NCBI GenBank assembly: GCA_040382095.1
Contig: JBEIGB010000065.1
Coordinates: forward strand, 1-21,585
Length of the DNA: 21,585 bases
From: JADJPL01 sp040382095
Lineage (GTDB): Bacteria > Bacteroidota > Bacteroidia > Chitinophagales > Saprospiraceae
Direction of reading: 5' to 3'
Part shown: in pieces, positions 13,138 through 21,585 of the stretch
How positions within the stretch are numbered: the first letter of the stretch is position 1
Layout: each line of letters starts with the position of its first letter
The notes under the pieces: generated by a model
The model's input: the letters and a program-made list of their open reading frames with translations, nothing else
Databases searched by the model: none
Told to the model about the DNA's origin: nothing
Made by a program: the position numbers and the translations under genes

Positions 13138-16100
13138 TCATGTCTTTGCCCGCACCATAGAAGGGGCGACTCCGAATTTTTTCTTGAACTGGGTCGAAAA
13201 ATGGGTGCGTTCCCTGAAGCCGACCTGGAAAGCGACTTCTGAGGTACTCAGATCGGGGTTATTTTGCGGGAGTTCCATGGCTTTTTCCAGGCGAAAGTCC
13301 TTGAGTAATTCCATGGGGCCCTGATCGGAAACAGCGGACAATTTTCGATAAAGCTGGGCTTTACTGATGTGGAGGATTCTGCACAGCTGTGGAATATCGA
13401 AGGCTTCGGAGGAGTAATGGTTTTTGAAGGCGTCATACAGGGATTTCATAAACTTATCACCTGCGGAAAGTGCGCCTTGTGAAATGCGTTCAGAAGGTAG
13501 AAAATCGGTGGGGGGAGCCGAGGGCTTGGAGTCATAGTTGGCATAACGGAGTTTCCACTTGCTTTGGAGGGTTTGGAGGTTGCGCAGGGTCAGGAGGAGT
13601 TCGCGGGTATGGTAAGGCTTTCCGATATAAGCCTCTGCACCACACTCCTGACCTTCCAACCGGTCGGAGGTTTCATTTTTGGCACTGAGGACAACTACGG
13701 GAATATGTGCAGTCAGTGGATTAGCTTTGAGTATTTTGGTCATTTCCAGGCCATCCATTACGGGCATGATGCTATCGGTGAGGATGAGGTCCGGGATTTC
13801 TGTGATGGCGAGATTGAGGCCTTCCTTACCATCCTTGGCTACGAGTAGCCGGAAGTATGGTTGCAAGGCCAGTTTCAATACCGAGACAATCATAGGATTA
13901 TCCTCCACGATCAGCAACAGTGGCAAATCCGGATGGTTGGGGAAGATCGTTTGTTCGCTGAGGTCAGGGGGAAGCAATACAGGTGCCTCGAGCTCTAAGG
14001 GGGAGGTGGGGGTATTGATCGGTGCGCTGACCGGCAGATGCACGACGAAGGTGGTACCCTGATTTTGCCGGCTGTTCACACTGATTTTCCCGTGCATCAA
14101 TTCGACGAGGTCTTTTACATAGCTTAGGCCGAGTCCAAAATTATGCTCGGTTTTTTCTGCATTGATTCCCTGGTAATATTTTTCAAAAATGAGCGGGATG
14201 TCTGCTTCTGCAATACCTTTGCCGGTATCGGAGACTTCGACCCGCACCTTGTCGGATTCGGTTTTCAATGAAATGGTTATGCTGCCCTTACCCGGGGTAT
14301 GTCGCAGGGCATTGTTGAGGAGGTTATTGAGGATATACCTGACCCTCGACTTGTCGAAATCTGCGTAGATTTCCTGATTTTCTGTATGGAAATGGAGCGT
14401 GATTTCCTGTGAATCGGCCAGGGTCTGATAAGAAGTCAGTAGGTTTTTGATAAAGTCGGCGATATTTCCGTGGCGATAATCGAGTTGGATACTGCCTTCC
14501 TGCATCCTGGTGATGTCTATGATCTCATCAATGAGCCCCAGCATATTATAGCCTTCGTACTGGATAGCGTCCAGGAATTTGTTTTGCGCGGTATTGGTTT
14601 TATTCTCCCGGAGTTTGTCACTGATGCCCAGGATAATGCTGAGCGGTGTTTTGATTTCGTGAGCGATATAGGCAAAGAACTTGTTTTTAAATTGATCCAG
14701 GGACTGTAGGCGCTGCATTTCCTGCTGGTTCATTTCGCTGGTATATTTTTCAGAGAGTCTTCTCTGACTGAAACGGGCGATGCTGAAAACGGCGAGGGCA
14801 ATGATGACCAGGTAAAGGGAACGGGCGAGATTGCTGGCATACCAGGGTGGGCGGATCGTAATTTCCAATAGGGCGGTAGGGGGCTGTGCTTCTTTGTTGC
14901 TGGGAGCCGCCACTTCAATATACATCTTGTATCGCCCGGGGGAGAGGCCCGTGAGGCTGACGCTGTGCCGGTTGCCGGCGGTAATCCATTGATCCGATAG
15001 CCCCTGGACTTTATAGCGGTAGTACAGGCTGGAGGGATTGCGGGCGAAAGGGGCGGCAAAATTGATTAAAACATTATTTTCATCGTGCGGGAGGTCGAGC
15101 TGCAGGAGCTCATCATCGGAGAAAAGGGCTTTTCCCTGGCCGACCAGCTCATGAATCGTTGCGTCATTGACCTTTACTTCACCAAGCTGTATTTTCTTTG
15201 AATACATTGTGGCGTTTGCATTCAGGAGCATGGGGGCTTGCAGTACGAACAGGCCTTCCGCGCTGCCAAACAGGATCTCGCCTCCGGGTAGCCGGCCAAA
15301 TGCGGCGGCATTGAACGCTGGGCGCTGCAGCACCTCCTGCAGGTCGAAACTGATAAATTGATTTTTTACCGGGTCAAAGCAGGTAATGCCATCGCTGGTG
15401 CTGAGCCATAGCCTTTGGGCTTCGTCGGGGACGATTCCCAGGATAATTTGATGTTTGGACGAGTTGTCGGGGGATAAGTAGGAAACCTTTTCAGAGGGCA
15501 GGTGGAATTTTGCGAGGCCGTTGCCCAGGGTGCCAAGCCACAGGATATCCGGTTGGTTGGTATCCTGATGGATGGCAAAAATACCATTGTTGGCAAAGGT
15601 TTTTTTTTCGCCGGTATAATTATGGAATAACTTGAAATTTGGTTGTTCTTTTTCGGGCTGCATTATTTTTATTAAACCATAGCTGTTTGCAATCCAGATA
15701 TGACCATTTTTTGCCTGTAACATATCCGTGGTCGTCATCTGGGCTACGATCTCCGGCGGAAAAGATTTTTCCAGGTTGAAGTTGTGAACCTTTTGGTTTT
15801 GGGGGTTGAACCGCAGCAGTTCGGCGGCATTTCCGCTAATCCAAAGATTTCCCCTGAGATCTTCCATGAGTACAGGAGGAGTTGGCAGGGGAAGGAGCTG
15901 TACGGGGATTTTGCTCAGCGTATTGGCATCCGGATCGTACAGAAATCCCTGTGCGCGATTTTCTGCTTTTAGTTGGACGAACAGGTAAACGTGGCGCTTG
16001 TTTTTGGCGGTGAGCACCGCCTTGACCTGGTCTCCTTCCCCGAAAAAAGTTTGCCATGGGGAGGGGCGGGTAGTGCTGGCCGACAGGTCGATGATGGTTT

Positions 16101-17223
16101 CCGGGGCAAGGAAACCTGCCCATAGGGTCTGGTCGGGGAGCAGGGCGAAGTTGTAAATACTGTATTCCCGGGCAATTTGCAGAAATCCCCGGGTATTGGT
16201 AGAGATTCTGAAAATCCCATAGCCGGTAGTGCCTATCCAGAGATCGCCATTGCGGTCAATAAGTCGGGAGAAGGTGGAAGGGTAGGGCAGGGTATAAAAT
16301 ACGGATAGTTGCGAAAAGGGGTCTTCTCCGGTATAAGCAGCGAGTTCGGTGAGTTTGTTGAGGACATATATTTTAGGGTCATAAAACCTGGAAATCAGGG
16401 TCTTGCCATTGGGTAGTTGCAGGTATTGATGTATTTGGTCGGCCATTATGCCATTGCTAAAGTCGTGGTTGGAGAAAAAAAGTGTCCCTGAGCTATTGAG
16501 GGGGTCGGGGATGTAGCGGACTTTTGGCGATATAAATAAGGATACCTCTTCCAGCTTTTTAAGGAGGGCTGTTCTTTTCATCAGGTTTACGAGCGCACAA
16601 TTTCCTTTCTGGTTGATAACAACGGCGGTGGAATCGCTGGTTTGCAGGAAAGCGTTCAGGGCTGTCCCAAATCCTTGTGGCAGGGGGATACTGGCTACAT
16701 CGAATTTTTCGAGGGCTTCGCCTTGCCGGATCCGGGCTTTGATGCCGGCATTGGTCTGGATACCCAGCATCAGGAGATTTTCCTTATTTTGCTGATAAAA
16801 CCAAAGCCTGCCGTTTTTATCGAGTACAGCTTTCCGGATGTTTCTGATCGGGATGTTGTTGATGATTTCAAGATGGGCGATGCGCTCGGAGTGGGTATCC
16901 ATAACGGCAATCCCGTTTTCGGTGCATAACCAAAGCAGTCCGAAGGCATCTTCCAGTATCCATTGGATTTTGTTGGCATGCAGCGCAAAAGGGCTCAGGT
17001 GGTTGGGACGGTAAACTTTGACTTCTTCTCCATCGTAGCGGTTGAGGCCGAAAAAGGTGCCCATCCATATAAATCCGCGGCTGTCCTGGAAAGCTGTGGT
17101 CACATAGCTCATAGATAAACCGCTGGCGGTAGTCAGGGATTTGACAGGGATTTGCTGCCCGTAGTTTGGCAGTATGGCAATACCTGATAACATCAGTAGC
17201 ACAATTAATCGGCGTAATGGCAT
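13138..17223 (-). CDS. Hybrid two-component system protein: propeller, kinase, receiver, AraC (1361 aa)
   Basis: A one-piece sensor and transcription factor of the Bacteroidota HTCS type. A signal peptide (about 1-22) is followed by a periplasmic two-component-propeller region (about 30-690; repeated W-x-G-T-x-x-x-G-like segments such as FIWMGTFFGLNRYD and LWIGTTGYGIFR). Next are a Y_Y_Y domain (about 714-773), one membrane helix (about 799-821) and HisKA with His855 in AHEIKTPLS. The HATPase follows with NNLLNNALRHTPG, DTGKGI and FGLGLSYVKDLV (about 960-1070). The receiver (about 1100-1215) has the phospho-acceptor Asp1150 in LILTDSIMP. The C-terminal AraC-type HTH is about 1258-1361. All catalytic residues look intact. 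In this family the propeller usually senses an oligosaccharide and the HTH activates a polysaccharide-use locus; no SusC/SusD or glycoside hydrolase gene is in the window, so the ligand is unknown. It diverges from the membrane AraC gene. Confidence 0.95.
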   Translation of the reverse strand: MPLRRLIVLLMLSGIAILPNYGQQIPVKSLTTASGLSMSYVTTAFQDSRGFIWMGTFFGLNRYDGEEVKVYRPNHLSPFALHANKIQWILEDAFGLLWLCTENGIAVMDTHSERIAHLEIINNIPIRNIRKAVLDKNGRLWFYQQNKENLLMLGIQTNAGIKARIRQGEALEKFDVASIPLPQGFGTALNAFLQTSDSTAVVINQKGNCALVNLMKRTALLKKLEEVSLFISPKVRYIPDPLNSSGTLFFSNHDFSNGIMADQIHQYLQLPNGKTLISRFYDPKIYVLNKLTELAAYTGEDPFSQLSVFYTLPYPSTFSRLIDRNGDLWIGTTGYGIFRISTNTRGFLQIAREYSIYNFALLPDQTLWAGFLAPETIIDLSASTTRPSPWQTFFGEGDQVKAVLTAKNKRHVYLFVQLKAENRAQGFLYDPDANTLSKIPVQLLPLPTPPVLMEDLRGNLWISGNAAELLRFNPQNQKVHNFNLEKSFPPEIVAQMTTTDMLQAKNGHIWIANSYGLIKIMQPEKEQPNFKLFHNYTGEKKTFANNGIFAIHQDTNQPDILWLGTLGNGLAKFHLPSEKVSYLSPDNSSKHQIILGIVPDEAQRLWLSTSDGITCFDPVKNQFISFDLQEVLQRPAFNAAAFGRLPGGEILFGSAEGLFVLQAPMLLNANATMYSKKIQLGEVKVNDATIHELVGQGKALFSDDELLQLDLPHDENNVLINFAAPFARNPSSLYYRYKVQGLSDQWITAGNRHSVSLTGLSPGRYKMYIEVAAPSNKEAQPPTALLEITIRPPWYASNLARSLYLVIIALAVFSIARFSQRRLSEKYTSEMNQQEMQRLQSLDQFKNKFFAYIAHEIKTPLSIILGISDKLRENKTNTAQNKFLDAIQYEGYNMLGLIDEIIDITRMQEGSIQLDYRHGNIADFIKNLLTSYQTLADSQEITLHFHTENQEIYADFDKSRVRYILNNLLNNALRHTPGKGSITISLKTESDKVRVEVSDTGKGIAEADIPLIFEKYYQGINAEKTEHNFGLGLSYVKDLVELMHGKISVNSRQNQGTTFVVHLPVSAPINTPTSPLELEAPVLLPPDLSEQTIFPNHPDLPLLLIVEDNPMIVSVLKLALQPYFRLLVAKDGKEGLNLAITEIPDLILTDSIMPVMDGLEMTKILKANPLTAHIPVVVLSAKNETSDRLEGQECGAEAYIGKPYHTRELLLTLRNLQTLQSKWKLRYANYDSKPSAPPTDFLPSERISQGALSAGDKFMKSLYDAFKNHYSSEAFDIPQLCRILHISKAQLYRKLSAVSDQGPMELLKDFRLEKAMELPQNNPDLSTSEVAFQVGFRERTHFSTQFKKKFGVAPSMVRAKT

Positions 17224-17701
17224 TTTATTGGTATTATTTTGACTTTTGGGCCTGATTCGGGGTTAACCAATTTATTAGATTTTTGAGACAGCCTAACTCA
17301 ATGCATAAAAGCTTTTAAAAATAGTAATTCGACGGGAGATTATATCCCTTCCAATCGTTTTGTACTTCATTTATCACAATTCGTCAATAGAATGAGACGA
17401 ATACAAACGGAATTGAGACTTTTACACACAAAAGATTGTTCGTCGGAACGCTGCCTAACATTAAAGAGACAGGAGCGAACCCTTTTGTAAGAATCTTTGA
17501 CAGACCTTTGTAAAAGAAATGAGTCCCAAATTTTAAAAACGGGGAGCTCAAAATAAAGGATAGCTAAGTGATATTAAACCGCCAGGTTGGATAATACGTT
17601 AGATTTGGGTTTTAAAATCTACCAGATTGATTTGATGTGTATAGATACGTTACAGGAGTTAGTTAGAGTTGGGGAAAATAAAATAAACAAATCTGGAATC
17701 C
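17224..17701. other. Divergent intergenic region between the two regulators
   Basis: 478 nt, A+T rich. A solitary GAGACAGCCT (17285-17294) matches the outer end of the palindromic repeat family, with no element around it. An imperfect inverted repeat, ACAAAAG..TTCG (17428-17442) against CGAA..CTTTTGT (17476-17488), could be an operator or a hairpin. Short frames in this stretch (for example 17587-17838 +) look random. Confidence 0.45.
17600..17607 (+). promoter_or_regulatory. -7 box upstream of the membrane AraC gene
   Basis: TAGATTTG matches TAnnTTTG exactly, 94 nt before the ATG. The only nearby TTG (17587-17589) is too close (10 nt), so a -33 box at normal spacing is missing. This would fit a promoter needing an activator, but it may be chance. 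Confidence 0.35.
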
Positions 17702-18910
17702 ATGGAAACAACACTTCGACCAATCTTATTTGCAATTGGCATCGGACTTTTATTTTTTCCGGGGATTTTTCTGCTAATCAGGAAGACGACACCTGCCAAC
17801 AAGCTCCTCGGCATCTCCTTCGTTGTCATTGGATTTAACCTTTTTATTAGCTATTTGAACCAAACGGGGTTAATGCTTGAATATAGCTACTTTTTCCGGA
17901 GCGCATCCCCGACGCATTACTTGTTTGGCCCGCTCAGCTATTTTTTCATCCGATATCTATTTGAGCCCGATTGGCGCCTGAGGCGTATGGATTGGCTGCA
18001 CTTCCTCCCTTTCGTACTTCACTCCTTTGAAATCATCCCTCTCTTAAGCCTTTCTGCCGAGGAAAAAAAATATTGGTATTTGCAATATCTGAACGGTCCG
18101 CTCGAAAGTAATCCCCTTGGGGTGCTGAGTTTCAGAGAACATACCATATTAAAATCCCTGCATATCCTTACGTATCAGGTATTGATTTTCTTTTTGTTGA
18201 GGCCTTATTTTGGCAAATGGAGGCAGTATCTGGCTTTTGGCCATAGGAATTTGTTCCTGCTCGTTTCATGTGATTTTGTTATAAAAAGCTTCGCCTATCT
18301 GGCAATCCTCGTACTTTTCCTGTTCAATCATATATTTTCGAATAAAGCGCACTGGTATATAGATATGTTGTATTCCTTAAGTTATATCAGTTGTGCCTTG
18401 TTCGTACTGGCGAATCCCAGCGTCATTCAGGAAGCGGTAACGCTGGAAGGGGGTAAAGTCCAGGATGTTGAGCAGATTCAGCAAAAATCCGCTGAACCGG
18501 AATTTTTTGAAGAAGATGATACTCCGGAAGACTTTGAAACCGGAAACGAAAAGTTTAAGGAACTGATCACCCAATTGGAAACGGTGATGGAATCCAGGCA
18601 ATTGTATTTGTCGGAGCGTATGAACCTACCGACTTTAGCAGATGAGCTGGGGGTAAAAACCTATAGGCCATCGAAGGCTATCAAGGAGTGGTACGGATTA
18701 TCCTATTCGGATTATATCAACAGGTACCGATTGCAATATATTGAAGAGAAAGTAAAGACGGATGAGCGCTGGAAGTCCTATTCAATAGAAAGTATGGCTT
18801 TCCAGGCTGGTTTTGGCTCCAGGGCCGCCTTTTACCTCGCGTTCAGAAAGGTTTACGAAGGCTCGCCGGTAGATTTTTTTGGGCTTAAACAAGGACACGA
18901 ATCGTCCTGA
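17702..18910 (+). CDS. Membrane-anchored AraC-type transcriptional regulator (402 aa)
   Basis: The N-terminal 240 residues hold about seven hydrophobic segments (near 8-26, 35-55, 72-90, 98-117, 150-165, 185-208 and 215-235). A hydrophilic acidic linker follows (about 245-290, rich in Glu and Asp), then an AraC/XylS DNA-binding domain (about 305-395). In the latter, LPTLADELGVKTYRPSKAIK is the first helix-turn-helix and SIESMAFQAGFGSRAAFYLA with FRKVYEGSPVDFF the second. This layout, a multi-pass sensor fused to AraC, is frequent in Bacteroidota and implies DNA binding from the inner membrane. Its ligand and targets are unknown. It is divergent from the hybrid two-component gene and shares the 478-nt region with it, so cross-control is plausible but unproven. 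ATG 17702 starts just before the first membrane helix. Confidence 0.9.
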   Translation: METTLRPILFAIGIGLLFFPGIFLLIRKTTPANKLLGISFVVIGFNLFISYLNQTGLMLEYSYFFRSASPTHYLFGPLSYFFIRYLFEPDWRLRRMDWLHFLPFVLHSFEIIPLLSLSAEEKKYWYLQYLNGPLESNPLGVLSFREHTILKSLHILTYQVLIFFLLRPYFGKWRQYLAFGHRNLFLLVSCDFVIKSFAYLAILVLFLFNHIFSNKAHWYIDMLYSLSYISCALFVLANPSVIQEAVTLEGGKVQDVEQIQQKSAEPEFFEEDDTPEDFETGNEKFKELITQLETVMESRQLYLSERMNLPTLADELGVKTYRPSKAIKEWYGLSYSDYINRYRLQYIEEKVKTDERWKSYSIESMAFQAGFGSRAAFYLAFRKVYEGSPVDFFGLKQGHESS

Positions 18911-18979
18911 GTATGTCACCCCGTCAAAGTTAACGGTTACCTCCCCTGTTTTATTTAGAAAAGGGCATGAATCATCCTG
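18891..18979 (+). repeat. Direct repeat pair at the end of the AraC gene
   Basis: The 19-nt pattern AAGGRCAYGAATCRTCCTG occurs at 18891-18909 and again at 18961-18979, with 3 differences and 70 nt between starts. The first copy covers the last codons and part of the stop of the AraC gene. Each copy is partly self-complementary (GGAC..GTCC in the first), so both could form small hairpins. Confidence 0.5.
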
Positions 18980-19750
18980 GCCAGCGTTATTCCTGCTGAG
19001 CGGGTTTTCTTTTTGGTTCGGTGTTATTCGTCCATAATGAGCCCGCCGCCTCGCGGTAATCCGGCTTGTATTCCAGTACACCCCCTCGCCTTCCTTTCTA
19101 CCATTTCATTCTGGTGGATTTTAATGCAATTCAGCTTCCTCCTTCGTGCTGATAAGTACCTTCTGCTTTACTTGCGTTGTACTCTTTTTCTGATTTCTTT
19201 ACAAGTGTAAAGTATTTCATATCTGCCTTTTAATTTACCTGACCGCAGCGTGAATAGCTGTGCGTAGTTCGGTTTGCGAAAGCTTCCGGCACTCGGTTTC
19301 AAGACCTTTTTAGGATTTCAATTCAAATACTTCGTCTTATATTTTAATATATAAAATATTTAAATAATTGAATTTCAATATTTTGATATATTAAAAAAAA
19401 TATACAATATGTTGTTGTACACAATTGTGAAAATTGTGAATACTACGCATCGTACAATCGGAATGTCTGAAAATTATGCTTTTCCCAGGGGTTGTATGTT
19501 CAGCTTTTGGGGATTAACATTTTTTGACGACCTAAAAAAAGCATGTATGACGTTGGACACATCTACTTTTAGTCCAAAGGCATTAGCTAAGTTTTCAGTC
19601 GTATCCCCGTCTGAGGGGGGATACCCTGGCAGGCAACGCTGGTTAATCGCCTTGATTGTTGGGTTACTCACTGTGCTGAGGGATGTCGCGCAAACCTTTA
19701 TGGGTTGGCTAAATTCTCACACCCGCGCTTTTATTTCTTTTCCAAAAAGT
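18911..19750. other. Long noncoding-looking region before the surface protein gene
   Basis: About 840 nt. The first half is mixed in composition with no convincing frame on either strand. The stretch 19335-19430 is very A+T rich, with many short TATA/AATATT palindromes, and probably holds the promoter of the downstream gene; no exact TAnnTTTG with a -33 box was found. From 19364 on, the reading frame of the surface protein is open, so part of this may be translated if an upstream start (ATG 19409, 19463 or 19700) is used. No RNA gene or repeat-family copy was recognised. Confidence 0.5.
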
Positions 19751-21585
19751 ATGCCAAAAAGTCTTTTATCCGCTTATTCCGGATACAGGCCGCATGCGCT
19801 TCCCCGTCTTTGGCTGATGGGGTTTGTTTTATTGTTGTATGCCTTGAATGGTACACAATCCTACGGGCAATGTCCCAGCGGATGGCAATCCTACAAAACG
19901 GTAGGTAATGCTGTGGGATGGTATTACAAAAATGGCGGGGGGCAAGATGATATCCAACCCGTGAGTACAATAGGAGCAATCCAGCTTAAGAACAGAGACT
20001 TATTAAGCCGGCCAACCAATGCTGCCGTAATTGACCATGTAGGGGATACGATTATTCTAAATATGGGCGATTTGGTAACAGCTGGGTCTGTAATGACCTT
20101 TACTCTCGGTCATGCATTTAGTGCTGGGACAGCAAGAGTAAAGATTGAGTATTCTACTGATTTAGTCAATTGGACTGTAGGTTGGTACTATTCCAACTTT
20201 AATACTTCGGATGCTTTTTATTCTTCTTTTGCAAGTAGAGAAGCCCACATTTTGTATGGTACGGTGCCGTCAGGCGGTCTCCGCTACCTCCGGTTTACCA
20301 GACTTGGTGGCCGTTGTTACGTTGGGCCAGTAGAATACAAATCCATTTGTCGTCCGGTAAACTGTACGACCGGAATAACCCCTGCTGAAAGTGTAGTCGC
20401 AGCGGGTACGACAGCTAACGTGAGCAATGCCAATGCGGTCCTTGAATTTACTTATTCCGAAGGACAGCAGCTCTATACCACAACTACAATTCAAGCTGGT
20501 GCTGCGCAGATGCCCTCCGGTGCTTCCGGGACCAGTCAGATTACTGTTGACCTTGGCAAGACCGTGGACAGTACCAGGATGGTTATGATTTCCCTTTCTG
20601 GATGGAAGAGTGGGGGAATCCGTCAAATGGAGGTTTATACCTCTACCGATGGAACGAATTTCACCTTTTTGAGTAGTATCGGAGAAGGTGAGCAGGATAA
20701 TAGAAACGCTTTGTACGCAGACGTTCAATATCTGGATGGTACGTATGATGCCGCAGAAACGTATAATCTTTACGCCATTCCTATTCCAACTTCAGGCGCG
20801 CGTTTTGTGCGATTGAAAGAGACGGGTACCGGAGCTGGTATTCAGGCCTATGTAGATGGCATAGGTTACGGTTGCGGCGTTTTTGATTTTGGCGATGCCC
20901 CGGATACCGAATCCGGGAATTCCACTAATGATTACAGTACCAGGATTACTGAAAATGGTGCAAGACACCTGCGCGCCCGTCCGCAATGGTACAGTGGGAA
21001 TCAATTCGGGTCTTTGTTGCACTTAAACACGCCTCCCGGGCGTTCGTTGGATGCTTCTACAGGCTCAAGTGCAACTCAGGACGCCTATGAAACTTTCGCT
21101 GCCCCTGCCTTGCCGCTTTGCGGGGCTTATACCATTCCAGGTTCGGGTATTCCGATTACAAACAATACGGGTTCGACAGTAACCCTGCACGCCTGGCTGG
21201 ATTTGAACGGCAACGGCGTGTTTGAAGCTTCGGAATATGCTTCTACTACGCATAATGGCACCAGCTTTGCAGGAAACCTGGTATGGCCGAACGCGGGAGC
21301 TCGCACGGCCGAACGGGTCTTTTTGCGTATGCGGGTAACTTCGGCAGACCTTGTGGACGATGCCATGACGGCCAATATTGACGAGCGCTCGGTTGGCTTT
21401 GCCCCTGATGGGGAGGTAGAGGATTACCTCGTACCTCAGGTCTATTTTGCTTTACAAGGGGTAAGTGTAGGCGAATGCCGCAATGATGCAGAGACCGGGA
21501 ATGTCCCCAAGGTTTTGGTAGCTGTATTAATGGATTGGCAAAATCTGCCGTCTGGCGCTTCTCTTGAGGTGAACGTGGACGGGAA
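19751..21585 (+). CDS. Secreted surface protein with GEVED domain, 3' end outside window
   Basis: Open to the end of the window (at least 611 residues from ATG 19751). The chosen start gives a signal peptide with hydrophobic core LWLMGFVLLLYAL and likely cleavage near SYG-QC at about residue 40. Two beta-rich modules follow (about 40-375), with segments such as FTLGHAFSAGTARVKIEYST and ITVDLGKTVDSTRMVMISLS that recall discoidin-like or lectin folds; this is a weak assignment. Residues about 378-560 form a GEVED domain, from FDFGDAPDT through LHAWLDLNGNGVFE to DGEVEDYLV, a calcium-type module common in large secreted Bacteroidota proteins. A further module begins at the window edge. Such proteins usually end in a type IX secretion signal, which would lie outside. 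Function is probably adhesion or another surface role. ATG 19700, 19463 and 19409 are in-frame alternatives. Confidence 0.85.
   Translation, partial: MPKSLLSAYSGYRPHALPRLWLMGFVLLLYALNGTQSYGQCPSGWQSYKTVGNAVGWYYKNGGGQDDIQPVSTIGAIQLKNRDLLSRPTNAAVIDHVGDTIILNMGDLVTAGSVMTFTLGHAFSAGTARVKIEYSTDLVNWTVGWYYSNFNTSDAFYSSFASREAHILYGTVPSGGLRYLRFTRLGGRCYVGPVEYKSICRPVNCTTGITPAESVVAAGTTANVSNANAVLEFTYSEGQQLYTTTTIQAGAAQMPSGASGTSQITVDLGKTVDSTRMVMISLSGWKSGGIRQMEVYTSTDGTNFTFLSSIGEGEQDNRNALYADVQYLDGTYDAAETYNLYAIPIPTSGARFVRLKETGTGAGIQAYVDGIGYGCGVFDFGDAPDTESGNSTNDYSTRITENGARHLRARPQWYSGNQFGSLLHLNTPPGRSLDASTGSSATQDAYETFAAPALPLCGAYTIPGSGIPITNNTGSTVTLHAWLDLNGNGVFEASEYASTTHNGTSFAGNLVWPNAGARTAERVFLRMRVTSADLVDDAMTANIDERSVGFAPDGEVEDYLVPQVYFALQGVSVGECRNDAETGNVPKVLVAVLMDWQNLPSGASLEVNVDG

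Noticed and set aside
12740..13141. Proline/serine-rich 133-codon minus-strand frame, and the glycine-rich plus-strand frame at 12820-13047
   Set aside because: Both are translations of the GACGG tandem array and have no independent coding evidence.
17285..17294. Fifth full repeat element at the regulator intergenic region
   Set aside because: Only the outer GAGACAGCC end is present; no hairpin core, GC palindrome or tract accompanies it.
18782..19081. 99-codon minus-strand frame after the AraC gene
   Set aside because: It overlaps the conserved AraC helix-turn-helix region on the opposite strand, and the remainder matches no family I know.
20270..21375. Minus-strand frames of 62-152 codons opposite the surface protein
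   Set aside because: The plus strand is open throughout with a signal peptide and a GEVED domain; the minus frames are its shadows.

Overview
The window looks like a chromosomal segment of a Bacteroidota bacterium, most likely a Saprospiria-type lineage. Four things point there: a DAHP synthase fused to chorismate mutase, a one-piece hybrid two-component regulator (propeller, kinase, receiver, AraC), a secreted multidomain surface protein with a GEVED domain, and several promoters of the Bacteroidota form TTG/TTTG-N(18-22)-TAnnTTTG with little Shine-Dalgarno signal. Phylum is fairly sure; anything finer is inference. No phage, integrase, transposase or CRISPR array was seen.

Layout. 1-2545: repeat element, aroG/chorismate mutase fusion (+), a crotonase (+), and convergent hpf (-), whose terminator lies inside the 3' end of the crotonase gene. 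2878-4542 (-): a leaderless protein with a peptidoglycan-binding-like N-terminus and a lysozyme-like C-terminus. 4600-6666: translation cluster infC-rpmI-rplT (-) with repeat elements on both sides. 6706-9252 (-): clpC. 9803-10890 (+): a STAS protein and a HAD phosphatase 5 nt apart. 11040-12809 (+): tRNA-Lys(UUU) with promoter and terminator, a repeat element, then rtcB, whose end runs into a 28-unit GACGG heptamer array. 13138-17223 (-): a 1361-residue hybrid two-component protein, divergent from 17702-18910 (+), a membrane AraC-type regulator. 18911-19750: mostly noncoding, A+T rich. From 19751 (+): a secreted surface protein running off the window.

The most unusual content is noncoding. 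A family of composite palindromic elements occurs four times in full (about 1-185, 4600-4795, 6457-6666, 11195-11361), with extra fragments before infC. Each has a long near-perfect hairpin of 22-31 bp arms around a TTTTGCGAAGCAAAA-type core, a small GCCGCCGAAGGCGGC palindrome, a TTTTCACACAACCCC-like tract and, in some copies, outer GGCTGTC/GACAGCC inverted ends. Arm sequences differ between copies yet stay self-complementary, one copy has its loop inverted, and one seems to supply the -33 box of the rtcB promoter. Other points: infC has no usable ATG, and the rtcB stop codon sits inside the satellite.

The genes are mostly housekeeping (aromatic amino acid synthesis, ribosome and initiation factor, ribosome hibernation, Clp proteolysis, RNA repair), followed by an accessory part built from signalling and cell-surface genes.
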